Assembly: GCF_024710485.1 (NCBI RefSeq)
Contig: NZ_JANJUQ010000006.1
Location: 1-64,000 of the forward strand
Length of the DNA stretch: 64,000 bases
Direction of reading: 5' to 3'
DNA from: Flavobacterium sp.
GTDB lineage: Bacteria; Bacteroidota; Bacteroidia; Flavobacteriales; Flavobacteriaceae
Below are positions 34,895 to 43,386 of this stretch, piece after piece. The notes under the pieces were generated by a model. That model worked only from the letters and a program-made list of their open reading frames with translations. It did not search any database and was not told the DNA's origin. The position numbers and the translations under genes were made by a program. Position 1 is the stretch's first letter, and each line of letters opens with the position of its first letter.

Positions 34895-35347
34895 TTACTC
34901 TTTGTTTTTGGTATCAATCACAATGGTAACCGGACCATCGTTTAACAAACTTACTTTCATGTCGGCTCCAAATTGACCGGTTTGTACTTTCTTGCCCAAC
35001 TCGGTTTCCATTTGCACTATAAAACGCTCGTATAAAGGAATGGCGATTTCCGGTTTGGAAGCTTTGATGTAAGATGGTCGATTGCCTTTTTTGGTCAAGG
35101 CATGGAGAGTAAATTGACTCACAATAATCATATCGCCACTACAATCTTTTACGGATAAATTCATAACACCGTTTTCATCTCCAAAAATCCTAAGATTGGC
35201 AATTTTGGCCGTTAACCAAGTAATATCATCTTGAGTATCCGCATCTTCAAAACCAACTAAAACCAATAAACCGTGTTGGATATCGGCTACTTTTTGCCCT
35301 TCAATGGTTACGGAAGCTTGGGAAACTCTTTGGATTACGGCTTTCAT
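34895..35347 (-). CDS. dtd: D-aminoacyl-tRNA deacylase
   Basis: Dtd removes D-amino acids (and glycine from tRNA-Ala) mischarged onto tRNA. The 150-aa protein begins MKAVIQRVSQASVTIEGQ, has the catalytic SQFTLHA motif (IIVSQFTLHALTKKGNRPSY near residue 78), and the cross-subunit Gly-Pro motif near the C-terminus appears as NDGPVTIVID. Length is typical. It follows rsgA by 42 bases and precedes a small membrane gene. Confidence 0.94.
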   Translation of the reverse strand: MKAVIQRVSQASVTIEGQKVADIQHGLLVLVGFEDADTQDDITWLTAKIANLRIFGDENGVMNLSVKDCSGDMIIVSQFTLHALTKKGNRPSYIKASKPEIAIPLYERFIVQMETELGKKVQTGQFGADMKVSLLNDGPVTIVIDTKNKE

Positions 35348-35389
35348 CTCAATTAAAAATTATTGAACACTGACAATGCAAACTGAATA

Positions 35390-36367
35390 CTATTTTCTGG
35401 TTTCATCGCTGGCAATCCTGTCGTCGTTGTAAATGTCGGAACGGTAGTGTTCGTCATCGCCTTCTAAAATTTTTAAGTAACTGTTGTAGCGCGACCAGGC
35501 TATTTTATCTTCGTCTAACGCTTTCTTGACAGCACAATGCGGTTCTTCTTTGTGCAAACAATTGTTGAATTTACATTGGTCTTTCAATCGGAAAAACTCG
35601 GGAAAATAATCACTGATTTCAGTCGGCTCCATATCCACAATACCGAAACCTTTAATTCCGGGCGTATCGATAATTTTGGCACCGAAAGATAAATCATACA
35701 TTTCGGCAAACGTAGTCGTATGCTGGCCTTGCATGCTTTGTTCCGAAATGTGTTTGGTTCTCAAATTCAGCTGCGGTTCCAAGGCATTGACCAAAGTTGA
35801 TTTTCCCACGCCCGAATGGCCGGAAAACATGCTGACTTTTCCTTTCATCAGGTCTTTCAAGATTTCAATGCCTTTGCCGTTAATGGCGGAAACTCGTATA
35901 CATTGATAGCCTATTTCGGTGTAAATATGTTGCAAATACAATTGCTCATCCAACAGGGCATCATCAAAAGTATCAATCTTGTTAAAGACCAAAACTGCTT
36001 CAATACCATAGGCTTCGGCAGTGACTAAAAACCGATCGATAAAACTGGTAGTTGTAGGCGGATTATTGATGGTTATCAGCAAAAAAACCACATCAATATT
36101 GGCGGCAATAATGTGGGTTTGCTTAGAAAGATTCACCGATTTTCGAACGATATAGTTCTTTCTGTCGTGGATATGATGAATCAAACCAATCGTTTCATCG
36201 GTAGAATTGTCTAATTCAAAATCGACTACATCACCAACTGCTATTGGATTGGTACTTTTGATGCCTTTGATGCGAAACTTACCCTTGATACGGCATTCAA
36301 AAACCTCTTGATTTTCGGTTTTTACCGTATAGGAACTTCCGGTCGATTTATAAACTAGTCCTGTCAT
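35390..36367 (-). CDS. rsgA: Small ribosomal subunit biogenesis GTPase RsgA
   Basis: RsgA is a circularly permuted GTPase that checks late 30S assembly. The 325-aa protein has an N-terminal OB domain (VGDVVDFELDN), then the permuted GTPase motifs: G4 VLVFNKIDTF near residue 130, G1 MFSGHSGVGKSTLVNAL near 183, G3 IIDTPGIKGFG near 225. The C-terminal zinc site is C-x4-C-x-H-x5-C (CKFNNCLHKEEPHC) near 265. An exact TACCTTTG element lies 18 bases upstream. Confidence 0.95.
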   Translation of the reverse strand: MTGLVYKSTGSSYTVKTENQEVFECRIKGKFRIKGIKSTNPIAVGDVVDFELDNSTDETIGLIHHIHDRKNYIVRKSVNLSKQTHIIAANIDVVFLLITINNPPTTTSFIDRFLVTAEAYGIEAVLVFNKIDTFDDALLDEQLYLQHIYTEIGYQCIRVSAINGKGIEILKDLMKGKVSMFSGHSGVGKSTLVNALEPQLNLRTKHISEQSMQGQHTTTFAEMYDLSFGAKIIDTPGIKGFGIVDMEPTEISDYFPEFFRLKDQCKFNNCLHKEEPHCAVKKALDEDKIAWSRYNSYLKILEGDDEHYRSDIYNDDRIASDETRK

Positions 36368-36385
36368 TTTTTACATTAAGAAGTA

Positions 36386-36393
36386 CAAAGGTA
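36386..36393 (-). promoter_or_regulatory. Putative -7 element for rsgA
   Basis: The minus strand reads TACCTTTG, an exact TAnnTTTG match, 18 bases before the rsgA ATG and downstream of the terminator of the preceding gene. Confidence 0.55.
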
Positions 36394-36423
36394 GAAAAAT
36401 GAATCCTACTTTCATTTAAAAAC

Positions 36424-36453
36424 AAAAGGCTGCGAAATTTTCACAGCCTTTTT
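36424..36453 (-). terminator. Intrinsic terminator after the gene at 36456-38111
   Basis: Stem AAGGCTGTGAAA/TTTCGCAGCCTT on the minus strand, with one mismatch, ending TTTTGTTTTT. It lies three bases past the stop. Confidence 0.75.
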
Positions 36454-36455
36454 TC

Positions 36456-38111
36456 TTAATCTTCTAATATCATTCTGCCCAACTTATCCAACTTTCTTCT
36501 GGAAGAATAGACTATAAATTCGTTTTGACTTTTACGATAATAAACTCCGGGACGAATAACCAATTCGTTTTTAATTACCTCTTCCGGATCTTTTCGAGTG
36601 ATTTGTCCTTTGCTGTCGAAAACAAAAACCGATGGTACTGCATTGTTGTAATTACCTAGGGCTTTGATTTCTTCAATATCAGTAACGCCTTTATTCTTTA
36701 CATTATCGTTGAAAAGCAGGTTTAAAACACCATCTTTGTATATTGGAATCGCACCCAAATACTCCGGTCCTTTACCCATTTGTGCCAACGGTATAGCCAT
36801 AGAAACACCAACGCTGAAATTTCCATTTCCGCCTACAGCTCCGAATGCAAACGACATAGTAGTTACCGTAGCCGATTGTTCTTTAGGCAACACATTACTC
36901 CAATCCAATGATCCGTCTGGTTTTAAGCAAGTCACAATGATTTCGTTTTTAGTGTAAGTTACCGGCGTAAAAGCTAACGGGCCGATTCCTGAACTCTGAC
37001 CTACATAAACAAACTGCAATTCGGATAAAACAATAATACCGCCGTCGTTTTTCTCGATTAATGTAGTGATGCTGTACAACGGCTTTAAATCTTTACCTTT
37101 TTTGGCTCTTCTTTCACCCAACAATTTCACTTTGGTAGCGTAATCGAATTCGTTGAATTTCAAGTTATCATTAGCATTGTTAGCCAAGTTAACAGTGGCA
37201 TTATAAACCCCTTTCAACTCTTTATTGGCTTTACCGTTTTCGCGAACACTCGAATAAAATCCAACCAACTGCAAGGTGTTTTTGTTAGTAGACATCATTT
37301 TACAATTGATAATTTCCTTGCCTTTGATGTTAATATCTATCACTTCTTTCGCGTAGTTGTTGGCTCTTTTGAAAGCATGAATTTGGAACTTCTCAATTTG
37401 CTCTTTCTTTTTTGAATCCCTGTAACTTTCATTGATTACCAAGAAAACATCGTCTTGAAAATTCAATTCAAAATCCGAAATCGTAAACTCGTAATCCTTT
37501 TTACTGTCGTCAAACTTTACTTTTTCTTCACTTGAAAATAAGGTAGCCAATTTATCATCAAACAACTTCACTTCATATTTGATGGCATCTTCTTTTGGAA
37601 AACGGGAAGTATGCATAATTAACAAAGCACCTTCGTCCGGAGATTGTTTGAAATAGAATCCGCCGCGTTCCGATTTTTTAGCTACTTCGGAATTGAATAA
37701 GGTAGTGGTTGTTTTACTAATGATGCCTTTTTCTGAAATTTCGGCACCGATTAAATTGAAGATTTTTTCTTTTTTATTGTACACACTTCCTATGGCATAC
37801 AAGGTATTGTTCAATAAAAAAACATCTTCAAAATCAACTTCTTTATCACTGATTTGCGGAATAACAATCGGATTAGAAGAAAGCAATTTCATGGATTTAG
37901 AATCGAAAATCTTCAAGAAATAATCTTCTTTTTCTTTGAAGCCGAGTGCATAAATTTTGTTACCCGTTTCTCCGATGATCTTAACGATTTTTTGTTTGTC
38001 CTCCGGCAGTTCTTCTCCATAAGCTACGTTGATTTTATCAATTTTGTTTTGTGCATTCAAGCTTATGCAACTGCAAACAAAAAAGATAAAACCTAAAAAG
38101 GTTTTTTTCAT
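36456..38111 (-). CDS. Exported hypothetical protein
   Basis: The protein (about 551 aa) starts at the ATG at 38111, which gives a good signal peptide (MKKTFLGFIFFVCSCISLNA). The longer frame to 38156 only adds a polar stretch. The mature part is beta-rich with repeated strand-turn patterns (KIYALGFKEKEDYFLKIFD, TLYAIGSVYNKKEKIFNLIG, FLVINESYRDSKKKEQ), which suggests a propeller-like fold, but I recognise no family. It sits between the aromatic operon terminator and rsgA and has its own terminator, so it is probably a single-gene unit. Confidence 0.7.
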   Translation of the reverse strand: MKKTFLGFIFFVCSCISLNAQNKIDKINVAYGEELPEDKQKIVKIIGETGNKIYALGFKEKEDYFLKIFDSKSMKLLSSNPIVIPQISDKEVDFEDVFLLNNTLYAIGSVYNKKEKIFNLIGAEISEKGIISKTTTTLFNSEVAKKSERGGFYFKQSPDEGALLIMHTSRFPKEDAIKYEVKLFDDKLATLFSSEEKVKFDDSKKDYEFTISDFELNFQDDVFLVINESYRDSKKKEQIEKFQIHAFKRANNYAKEVIDINIKGKEIINCKMMSTNKNTLQLVGFYSSVRENGKANKELKGVYNATVNLANNANDNLKFNEFDYATKVKLLGERRAKKGKDLKPLYSITTLIEKNDGGIIVLSELQFVYVGQSSGIGPLAFTPVTYTKNEIIVTCLKPDGSLDWSNVLPKEQSATVTTMSFAFGAVGGNGNFSVGVSMAIPLAQMGKGPEYLGAIPIYKDGVLNLLFNDNVKNKGVTDIEEIKALGNYNNAVPSVFVFDSKGQITRKDPEEVIKNELVIRPGVYYRKSQNEFIVYSSRRKLDKLGRMILED

Positions 38112-38166
38112 TTTGGTTGTTTTTAAATTAATTAGGTTGTTTTTATTGCGCCGCAATGATACAAAA

Positions 38167-38194
38167 AAAACCTACCAAAAAAATGATAGGTTTT
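38167..38194 (-). terminator. Intrinsic terminator of the aromatic operon
   Basis: Stem AAAACCTATCA/TGGTAGGTTTT (one G-U pair) on the minus strand followed by TTTTGTATC. It lies 20 bases past the DAHP synthase/chorismate mutase stop. Confidence 0.8.
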
Positions 38195-38214
38195 ACTTTT
38201 AATAAATTGAGTTA

Positions 38215-39297
38215 TTAACTATTGATAATTTTCTCTTGATGCGAAATACTTTCTTGGTGAATAGCTTTGAAAATTTTCAGGATAAACTCTTCGCTCAGGC
38301 CTTTCTCTTCGCCATCTAAAATCATCTTACCCAATATTTCATTCCAACGTTTGTTTTGCAAAACGGCTACGTTTTTTTCTTTTTTCAGGGCTCCGATTTT
38401 GTCAGCTACTTTCATTCTCTTGCCCAGAATTTCCAATAACTTTCGGTCGTATTCATCAATATCGATACGAAATCTGGACAAACGACTGTTGTAATCATCG
38501 GCATCATCCGTTTCTTTTCTGATTTTTAAATCAAGGAAAATTTGTTTCAAAACCGTTGGTGTCACTTGCTGCGCAGCATCACTCCAAGCCTTATCCGGAT
38601 CGATATGGGTTTCGATAATTAACCCGTCGTAATTCAAATCGAGGGCTTGCTGTGATACTTCCTGAATCATATTGCGCTTACCGGTAATGTGCGACGGATC
38701 GCAAATGAGTGGCAAATGAGGAAAACGATTCTGCAACTCAATGGCCAATTGCCATTCGGGTATGTTTCGGTATTTGGTTTTTTCGTAAGTTGAAAATCCT
38801 CTGTGAATCACGCCTAACTTTTTAATACCGGCGTTGTACAAGCGTTCTACACCGCCTATCCACAAAGCCAAATCAGGATTTACCGGATTTTTGAGCAATA
38901 CAATTTTATCAGTACCGGCCAAAGCATCGGCTATTTCCTGAACAGCAAACGGATTTACGGTGGTTCTGGCGCCAATCCACAACACATCAATATCATGTTC
39001 CAAAGCCAATTTAACGTGAGCGGCATTAGCGACTTCGGTGGCCATCAATAAGCCTGTTTCGGCTTTGGCTTTCTGCAACCATTTCAAACCGATGGCGCCA
39101 ACACCTTCAAATCCGCCGGGACGAGTGCGTGGTTTCCAAATTCCGGCGCGGTATATAGACACGTCTGAATTTTTGAGTTCGTGTGCAATTTTCAACACTT
39201 GTTCTTCCGTTTCTGCACTACATGGTCCGGCTATAACCAAAGGATGAGTCAAGTTAAAATCATCCAACCATTTTCTGTTCTCTGCTGTAATATTCAT
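38215..39297 (-). CDS. Bifunctional 3-deoxy-7-phosphoheptulonate synthase / chorismate mutase type II
   Basis: The 360-aa fusion catalyses the first step of the shikimate pathway and the conversion of chorismate to prephenate. The N-terminal DAHP synthase domain (about 1-260) shows GPCSAETEEQ, RAGIWKPRTRPGGFEG, LWIGARTTVNPFAVQ, KNPVNPDLALWIG and CDPSHITGKR. The C-terminal AroQ-type mutase helix bundle (about 270-360) includes RIDIDEYDRKLLEILGKRMK and RWNEILGKMI. It is the last gene of the leaderF/Y-pheA-aminotransferase operon, 36 bases after the aminotransferase, and ends at a terminator. Confidence 0.93.
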   Translation of the reverse strand: MNITAENRKWLDDFNLTHPLVIAGPCSAETEEQVLKIAHELKNSDVSIYRAGIWKPRTRPGGFEGVGAIGLKWLQKAKAETGLLMATEVANAAHVKLALEHDIDVLWIGARTTVNPFAVQEIADALAGTDKIVLLKNPVNPDLALWIGGVERLYNAGIKKLGVIHRGFSTYEKTKYRNIPEWQLAIELQNRFPHLPLICDPSHITGKRNMIQEVSQQALDLNYDGLIIETHIDPDKAWSDAAQQVTPTVLKQIFLDLKIRKETDDADDYNSRLSRFRIDIDEYDRKLLEILGKRMKVADKIGALKKEKNVAVLQNKRWNEILGKMILDGEEKGLSEEFILKIFKAIHQESISHQEKIINS

Positions 39298-39333
39298 AGC
39301 TATTTTTCTACTGTAAAATTAATGCCTTTTCTT

Positions 39334-40476
39334 TTAAAATCGGTCAATAGCTTCCTTAATTTTTGCTTCGGAAACACAGAGCGAAAATCGAACATAGCCT
39401 TCTCCGTTGCTCCCGAAAATACTGCCCGGCGTGATAAAAATGTGTTTGTCGATCAACACCTTGTCGATAAAGGTTTCTGCTGAAATCCCTTCGGGTAATT
39501 TGGCCCAAACGAACATCCCAACACTGTTTTTGTCGAAAGTGCATTCCAGCTTTTCGGCTAACTCAAACAACAACTGACGGCGTTTGTGGTAAACTTCGTT
39601 TTGCTTACGAAACCAATCATTCCCCAGTTTGAGTGCTTCGACTGCGCCTTTTTGAATGCCGTAAAACATGCCGCTGTCCATGTTGCTTTTGACTTTCAAC
39701 ACGGCATCGATTAGATTGGCATTACCTAAAATCATGCCTACACGCCATCCTGCCATATTGTAGGTTTTGGAGAGCGAATTGAGTTCCAAAGTCACATCTT
39801 TAGCGTCTTTTATTTGTAAAATCGACAATGGGTTATCATTCAACACAAAACTGTACGGGTTATCATTTACAATTAAAATTTGGTGTTTTCTGCCAAACGC
39901 TATCAACTTTTCAAACAGCTCCAAAGTGCCGTTCGCTCCGGTTGGCATGTGCGGATAAGAAACCCACATCAGCTTGACTTTGGTCAAGTCCATTTGTTCC
40001 AGCGCTTCGAAATCGGGTTGCCAATTAGTGGTAGCTGTCAAATCATAACTAACGGCTTTGGCTTGCAACAACTCGGTTACCGAGGCATAAGTCGGATATC
40101 CCGGATTGGGAATCAGCACCTCATCGCCTTCGTTTAAAAAAGCCAGCGAAATGTGCATGATGCCTTCTTTAGAACCCATCAACGGTAAAATTTCGGTCTG
40201 GCTATTTAAAGTCACGCCAAATTGACGCTCATAGAAATCGGCCATACCTTGCCGCAATTCCGGCAACCCTTGATAGCTTTGGTATTCATGGGCTTTGTCA
40301 TCGTTCATGCCTTGCACCATGGCTTGAATAACTGTTTCATCAGGTGCCAAATCAGGACTGCCGATTCCCATATTGATGATGGGTTTACCCTCGGCCACGA
40401 GCTGACGCACTTCGCGTAGTTTTTTGGAAAAATAATATTCTTGTACGCTGTTTAATCGGTGGGCTGTTGGTATCAT
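39334..40476 (-). CDS. Class I/II aminotransferase (aromatic amino acid type)
   Basis: The protein (about 380 aa) is a fold-type I PLP aminotransferase. It shows MGIGSPDLAPDE near residue 36, the PLP-Asp region LIVNDNPYSFVLND and the Schiff-base lysine in LNSLSKTYNMAGWRVGMILG near 230. Its place between prephenate dehydratase and DAHP synthase/chorismate mutase suggests it converts phenylpyruvate or 4-hydroxyphenylpyruvate to Phe or Tyr. Two starts are possible, 40485 and 40476; I prefer 40476 because MIPTAHRLNSVQEYYFS resembles the usual beginning. Confidence 0.87.
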   Translation of the reverse strand: MIPTAHRLNSVQEYYFSKKLREVRQLVAEGKPIINMGIGSPDLAPDETVIQAMVQGMNDDKAHEYQSYQGLPELRQGMADFYERQFGVTLNSQTEILPLMGSKEGIMHISLAFLNEGDEVLIPNPGYPTYASVTELLQAKAVSYDLTATTNWQPDFEALEQMDLTKVKLMWVSYPHMPTGANGTLELFEKLIAFGRKHQILIVNDNPYSFVLNDNPLSILQIKDAKDVTLELNSLSKTYNMAGWRVGMILGNANLIDAVLKVKSNMDSGMFYGIQKGAVEALKLGNDWFRKQNEVYHKRRQLLFELAEKLECTFDKNSVGMFVWAKLPEGISAETFIDKVLIDKHIFITPGSIFGSNGEGYVRFSLCVSEAKIKEAIDRF

Positions 40477-40523
40477 ATTCTGCAAATTTCAATGGCAATG
40501 TTCAATACTAATTATTGATTTTG

Positions 40524-41351
40524 TTATTGTTTTCCTTTTTGGTATTCTCCCAGCACTTTAAAATGCGTGGTCATCAAAGCCAATATGTTTTTGGCCTTTT
40601 CATAATGTTTGTACTTCTCAAAAATCACATCTACAAAAAATGAGTACTGAAACGGTCGGTCAATAATAGGCATCGATTGGATTTTGGTTAAGTTGAGTTT
40701 GCAGTTATTCATGACATTCAAAACTGTAGCCAAACTACCCGGCGTATCATCCAATTCGAATTTAACCGACGCTTTATTGATGGTTTCTTTAGGCCATTCT
40801 TTGTTGGTGGTTTTGACAATCACAAAGCGGGTTTTGTTGCTTTGCACGGTGTGAATTCCCGCAGCCAGAATTTCCAAATCGTATAACTCAGCCGCAATCG
40901 GAGCTGCCACTGCACCAATGCCTTTGAGTTGTTGTTCTTGAATACGTCGAGCCGTTTCAGCTGTATCGCCGCTTTCAACTAATTTGATATGCGGATATTG
41001 GCTAAAGTAAACGGCACATTGCAACAAAGCTATAGGATGCGAATGCACTTCTTTGATATCTTCTATTTTTTGGCCTTTCAAAACCATCAAATTCATGTGA
41101 ATATCCAAATAATGTTCGCCGATAATGTGCAAATCGTGACGATCAATGAGAGCGTAATTCGGGATAATCGACCCAGCGATGGAATTCTCCAATGCCATAA
41201 CGCCTTTTTGCGAACGTTTATCCACCAAGCTCTTTACCAAATCGTCAAACGACATACACTCGTCTAAACTATCAACTCTTTCAAAATACTGTTGCGCCAC
41301 TTGATGGTGAAACGATCCTTTGATGCCTTGTATCGCTATTTTTGTTTCCAT
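40524..41351 (-). CDS. pheA: Prephenate dehydratase with ACT domain
   Basis: Prephenate dehydratase makes phenylpyruvate for Phe synthesis. The 275-aa protein begins METKIAIQGIKGSFHHQVAQ. The catalytic domain includes LENSIAGSIIPNYALI near residue 55 and the TRFVIVKTT segment (Thr-Arg-Phe) near 170. The C-terminal ACT domain, for Phe feedback, follows (VKFELDDTPGSLATVLNVM, then IQSMPIIDRPFQYSFFVDV). The start is the ATG at 41351. A TTG further upstream lies in the T tract of the leader terminator and is rejected. It is the first structural gene of the attenuated aromatic operon. Confidence 0.93.
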   Translation of the reverse strand: METKIAIQGIKGSFHHQVAQQYFERVDSLDECMSFDDLVKSLVDKRSQKGVMALENSIAGSIIPNYALIDRHDLHIIGEHYLDIHMNLMVLKGQKIEDIKEVHSHPIALLQCAVYFSQYPHIKLVESGDTAETARRIQEQQLKGIGAVAAPIAAELYDLEILAAGIHTVQSNKTRFVIVKTTNKEWPKETINKASVKFELDDTPGSLATVLNVMNNCKLNLTKIQSMPIIDRPFQYSFFVDVIFEKYKHYEKAKNILALMTTHFKVLGEYQKGKQ

Positions 41352-41357
41352 AGGGTC

Positions 41358-41387
41358 AAAAAAAAATCCCAACTCTCGTTGGGATTT
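41358..41387 (-). terminator. Attenuator terminator of the Phe/Tyr leader
   Basis: A 10-bp perfect stem AAATCCCAAC/GTTGGGATTT with loop GAGA is followed on the minus strand by a run of T. It lies between the leader ORF stop and the pheA ATG. The 5' arm (AATCCC) is complementary to GGGATT inside the leader ORF at 41435-41440, giving a possible antiterminator. Confidence 0.88.
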
Positions 41388-41409
41388 CTATTATTATTAC
41401 TTGCTACTT

Positions 41410-41499
41410 TTATTTTTTCACATAACACAATACCAATCCCTTTTTCTGCCCGAAGAAGAAATAAAAGAAATAGGTATAAAAAGTGTTAAATTGTCTCAT
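41410..41499 (-). CDS. Phe/Tyr-rich leader peptide of the aromatic operon
   Basis: This 29-codon ORF begins MRQFNTFYTYFFYFFFG; ten of codons 4-16 are Phe or Tyr. It then reads through QKKGLVL to a TAA and is followed by an intrinsic terminator and the pheA gene. This is the classic layout of ribosome-mediated transcription attenuation: when charged tRNA-Phe or tRNA-Tyr is scarce, the ribosome stalls on the Phe/Tyr run and the terminator does not form. The GGGATT at codons 20-22 can pair with the 5' arm of the terminator. A TTACTTTG element lies 18 bases before the ATG. The peptide itself probably has no other function. Confidence 0.88.
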   Translation of the reverse strand: MRQFNTFYTYFFYFFFGQKKGLVLCYVKK

Positions 41500-41517
41500 T
41501 ATATTTAATTATTAAAC

Positions 41518-41525
41518 CAAAGTAA
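41518..41525 (-). promoter_or_regulatory. Near-consensus promoter element before the Phe/Tyr leader
   Basis: The minus strand reads TTACTTTG, one position away from TAnnTTTG, 18 bases before the leader ATG. The same octamer lies before the SAM-I riboswitch (49827-49834). Confidence 0.4.
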
Positions 41526-41628
41526 TAAAAATAAAACACACTTCCGCACGTTTTATTAAAAAAAGTTACGGAAACGTTTTCGCCACATCATAAAAGCGGC
41601 AATTTTTCGTTATCCTTTTATTAATTAT

Positions 41629-41636
41629 TACATTTG
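41629..41636 (+). promoter_or_regulatory. Putative -7 element for gldA
   Basis: TACATTTG, an exact TAnnTTTG match, 17 bases before the gldA ATG. A TTCG 20 bases further upstream is a weak -33 candidate. Confidence 0.55.
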
Positions 41637-41653
41637 CTCCAAATAGTTTGTTT

Positions 41654-42553
41654 ATGTCGATAGAAGTTCAAAACATCTCCAAAAGTTACGGTGCCCAAAA
41701 AGCGCTGGACAAGGTTTCATTCTCAGTAAAAAAGGGAGAAATTGTTGGTTTCTTAGGTCCGAATGGCGCCGGAAAATCAACTTTGATGAAAATTTTAACG
41801 ACGTATCTCAGCGCCGATGAAGGTGTGGCAACAGTTAACGGAAACGATGTCAAAGACGCTCAACTTCGAGTACAACAATCGGTTGGCTATTTGCCCGAAC
41901 ACAATCCGCTCTACTTAGATTTGTACGTTCGCGAGTATTTGGCTTTTAATGCCGATGTTTATAAAGTTGCGCCATCACGTATCGAAGAAGTAATCCAATT
42001 GACCGGTTTGAGTCCGGAAAGTCATAAAAAAATCGGACAGTTATCTAAAGGTTATCGTCAGCGCGTAGGATTGGCCACGGCATTATTGCACAATCCCGAA
42101 GTATTAATTTTAGACGAACCAACTACCGGTTTAGATCCGAACCAATTGGTAGAAATCAGAAATGTGATTAAAAGTGTCGGCAAAGACAAAACGGTTTTTC
42201 TTTCCACGCACATCATGCAGGAAGTAGAGGCCATTTGCGATCGCGTCATCATTATCGACCAAGGAAAAATTGTAACCGATAAAAAATTGGACAAATTGGT
42301 GGCTGAGGAAAAAGAGCAAATTATTGAAGTAGAATTCGACAAAGCCATTGAAGAAAATCTATTGGCTGGTTTAGCGAATATTACAACTTATAAAAACAGT
42401 GCTGATAATATTTGGTTACTAACCTTCAACACCGAAGAGGACATGCGTCCGAGTATCTTTGACTTTGCGCAAGCCAACGGATTGAAAACGCTGCAAATTA
42501 GTTTGAAAAGTAAAAATCTGGAGCAGATATTTCGCGAGAAGACTAAGAAATAG
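41654..42553 (+). CDS. gldA: Gliding motility-associated ABC transporter ATP-binding subunit GldA
   Basis: GldA is the ATPase of the GldA-GldF-GldG ABC transporter needed for gliding in some Flavobacterium species. The 299-aa protein has Walker A LGPNGAGKSTLMKIL near residue 35, the Q-loop YLPEHNPLY, signature LSKGYRQRVGLATALL near 130, Walker B VLILDEPTTGLDPNQL near 150 and the H-loop STHIMQEVEAICD. I start at ATG 41654 (MSIEVQNISKSYG); a TTG six bases earlier is less likely. gldF and gldG are not next to it: the neighbours are leftward genes. Confidence 0.88.
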   Translation: MSIEVQNISKSYGAQKALDKVSFSVKKGEIVGFLGPNGAGKSTLMKILTTYLSADEGVATVNGNDVKDAQLRVQQSVGYLPEHNPLYLDLYVREYLAFNADVYKVAPSRIEEVIQLTGLSPESHKKIGQLSKGYRQRVGLATALLHNPEVLILDEPTTGLDPNQLVEIRNVIKSVGKDKTVFLSTHIMQEVEAICDRVIIIDQGKIVTDKKLDKLVAEEKEQIIEVEFDKAIEENLLAGLANITTYKNSADNIWLLTFNTEEDMRPSIFDFAQANGLKTLQISLKSKNLEQIFREKTKK

Positions 42554-42627
42554 TATTCAGTCGCAGTGACAGTATTCAGCAAATAACACTATCTAATAAT
42601 CGCTCTGCAGACTGAGACTGTAACTCA

Positions 42628-43377
42628 TTAAGGATAAATCACGTTACCCTGATACAAATCTTCAACCTCAACAACAGGCGGAACATTTTTCAAAATGATA
42701 TTTCCTGTGCTGTTCATGACTCCGGTTATGCTTTGCATGGGTTTGACAATCATATCGTTCGAACCACGATGATAGACTTTTACCTGCTGAGCTGTTAAAT
42801 TTTCGGCTTCTATTCGGCCATCACCAAAATAAAAATTGAAATCAGCGGTATTGGTTTGACCGGATAAATAAAATCGGGAAACATTGTTGTTGCCAACATT
42901 CAAATACTGATTGTCAATATGAATGATAAAATCTCCTGTTCCGGCACCGCTTTCGCCGTCTCCGTCTTTATCCATAGCAATAAAACTGATATAAGGAAAG
43001 GTAAGTACTCCGTTCGAACTGATATTTCGGTCGGTTTTCGAATAGACTTCCTCTAAGGTTGGCGTAGTCACTAAAATTTTTGTCGTTCCGTAAGCGCGAA
43101 CCCAATTGCAACTCGATTCATCTTTAAAAACCAATCGATCACCATTCTGAATCACTTCTACATTATTGATAAAGTTTTCGCCGGCAACAATTTCCACTTT
43201 ATATTCCGCTCCTTGGGTAATAATCACCTCAATCCCGCGATATACTTTGATTTTTTTAAACGGTTGCACCGGCACTTCTTTGGTCACTATAGTTCCTGTA
43301 CTTTCTACACAATCGCTTGGTTTTTCACACGAAAACAAAACCAAAATAACCGCTATCAATACACTGATTTTTTTCAT
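42628..43377 (-). CDS. Head GIN domain (DUF2807) lipoprotein
   Basis: The 249-aa lipoprotein (signal VLIAVILVLFSCEKPS, Cys near 17) has a right-handed beta-helix-like DUF2807 domain. Characteristic phrases are FKKIKVYRGIEVIITQGAEY, YKVEIVAGENFINNVEV, LVFKDESSCNWVRAYGTTKI and LSGQTNTADFNFYFGDGRIEA. DUF2807 proteins are envelope proteins of unknown function. It is nine bases downstream of the acyloxyacyl hydrolase-like gene and probably co-transcribed. Confidence 0.85.
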   Translation of the reverse strand: MKKISVLIAVILVLFSCEKPSDCVESTGTIVTKEVPVQPFKKIKVYRGIEVIITQGAEYKVEIVAGENFINNVEVIQNGDRLVFKDESSCNWVRAYGTTKILVTTPTLEEVYSKTDRNISSNGVLTFPYISFIAMDKDGDGESGAGTGDFIIHIDNQYLNVGNNNVSRFYLSGQTNTADFNFYFGDGRIEAENLTAQQVKVYHRGSNDMIVKPMQSITGVMNSTGNIILKNVPPVVEVEDLYQGNVIYP

Positions 43378-43386
43378 CTGCCTCTT

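Noticed and set aside
41320..41508. Rightward ORFs across the pheA leader
   Set aside because: They are the reverse strand of the Phe/Tyr leader and terminator; the leftward leader explains the sequence better.
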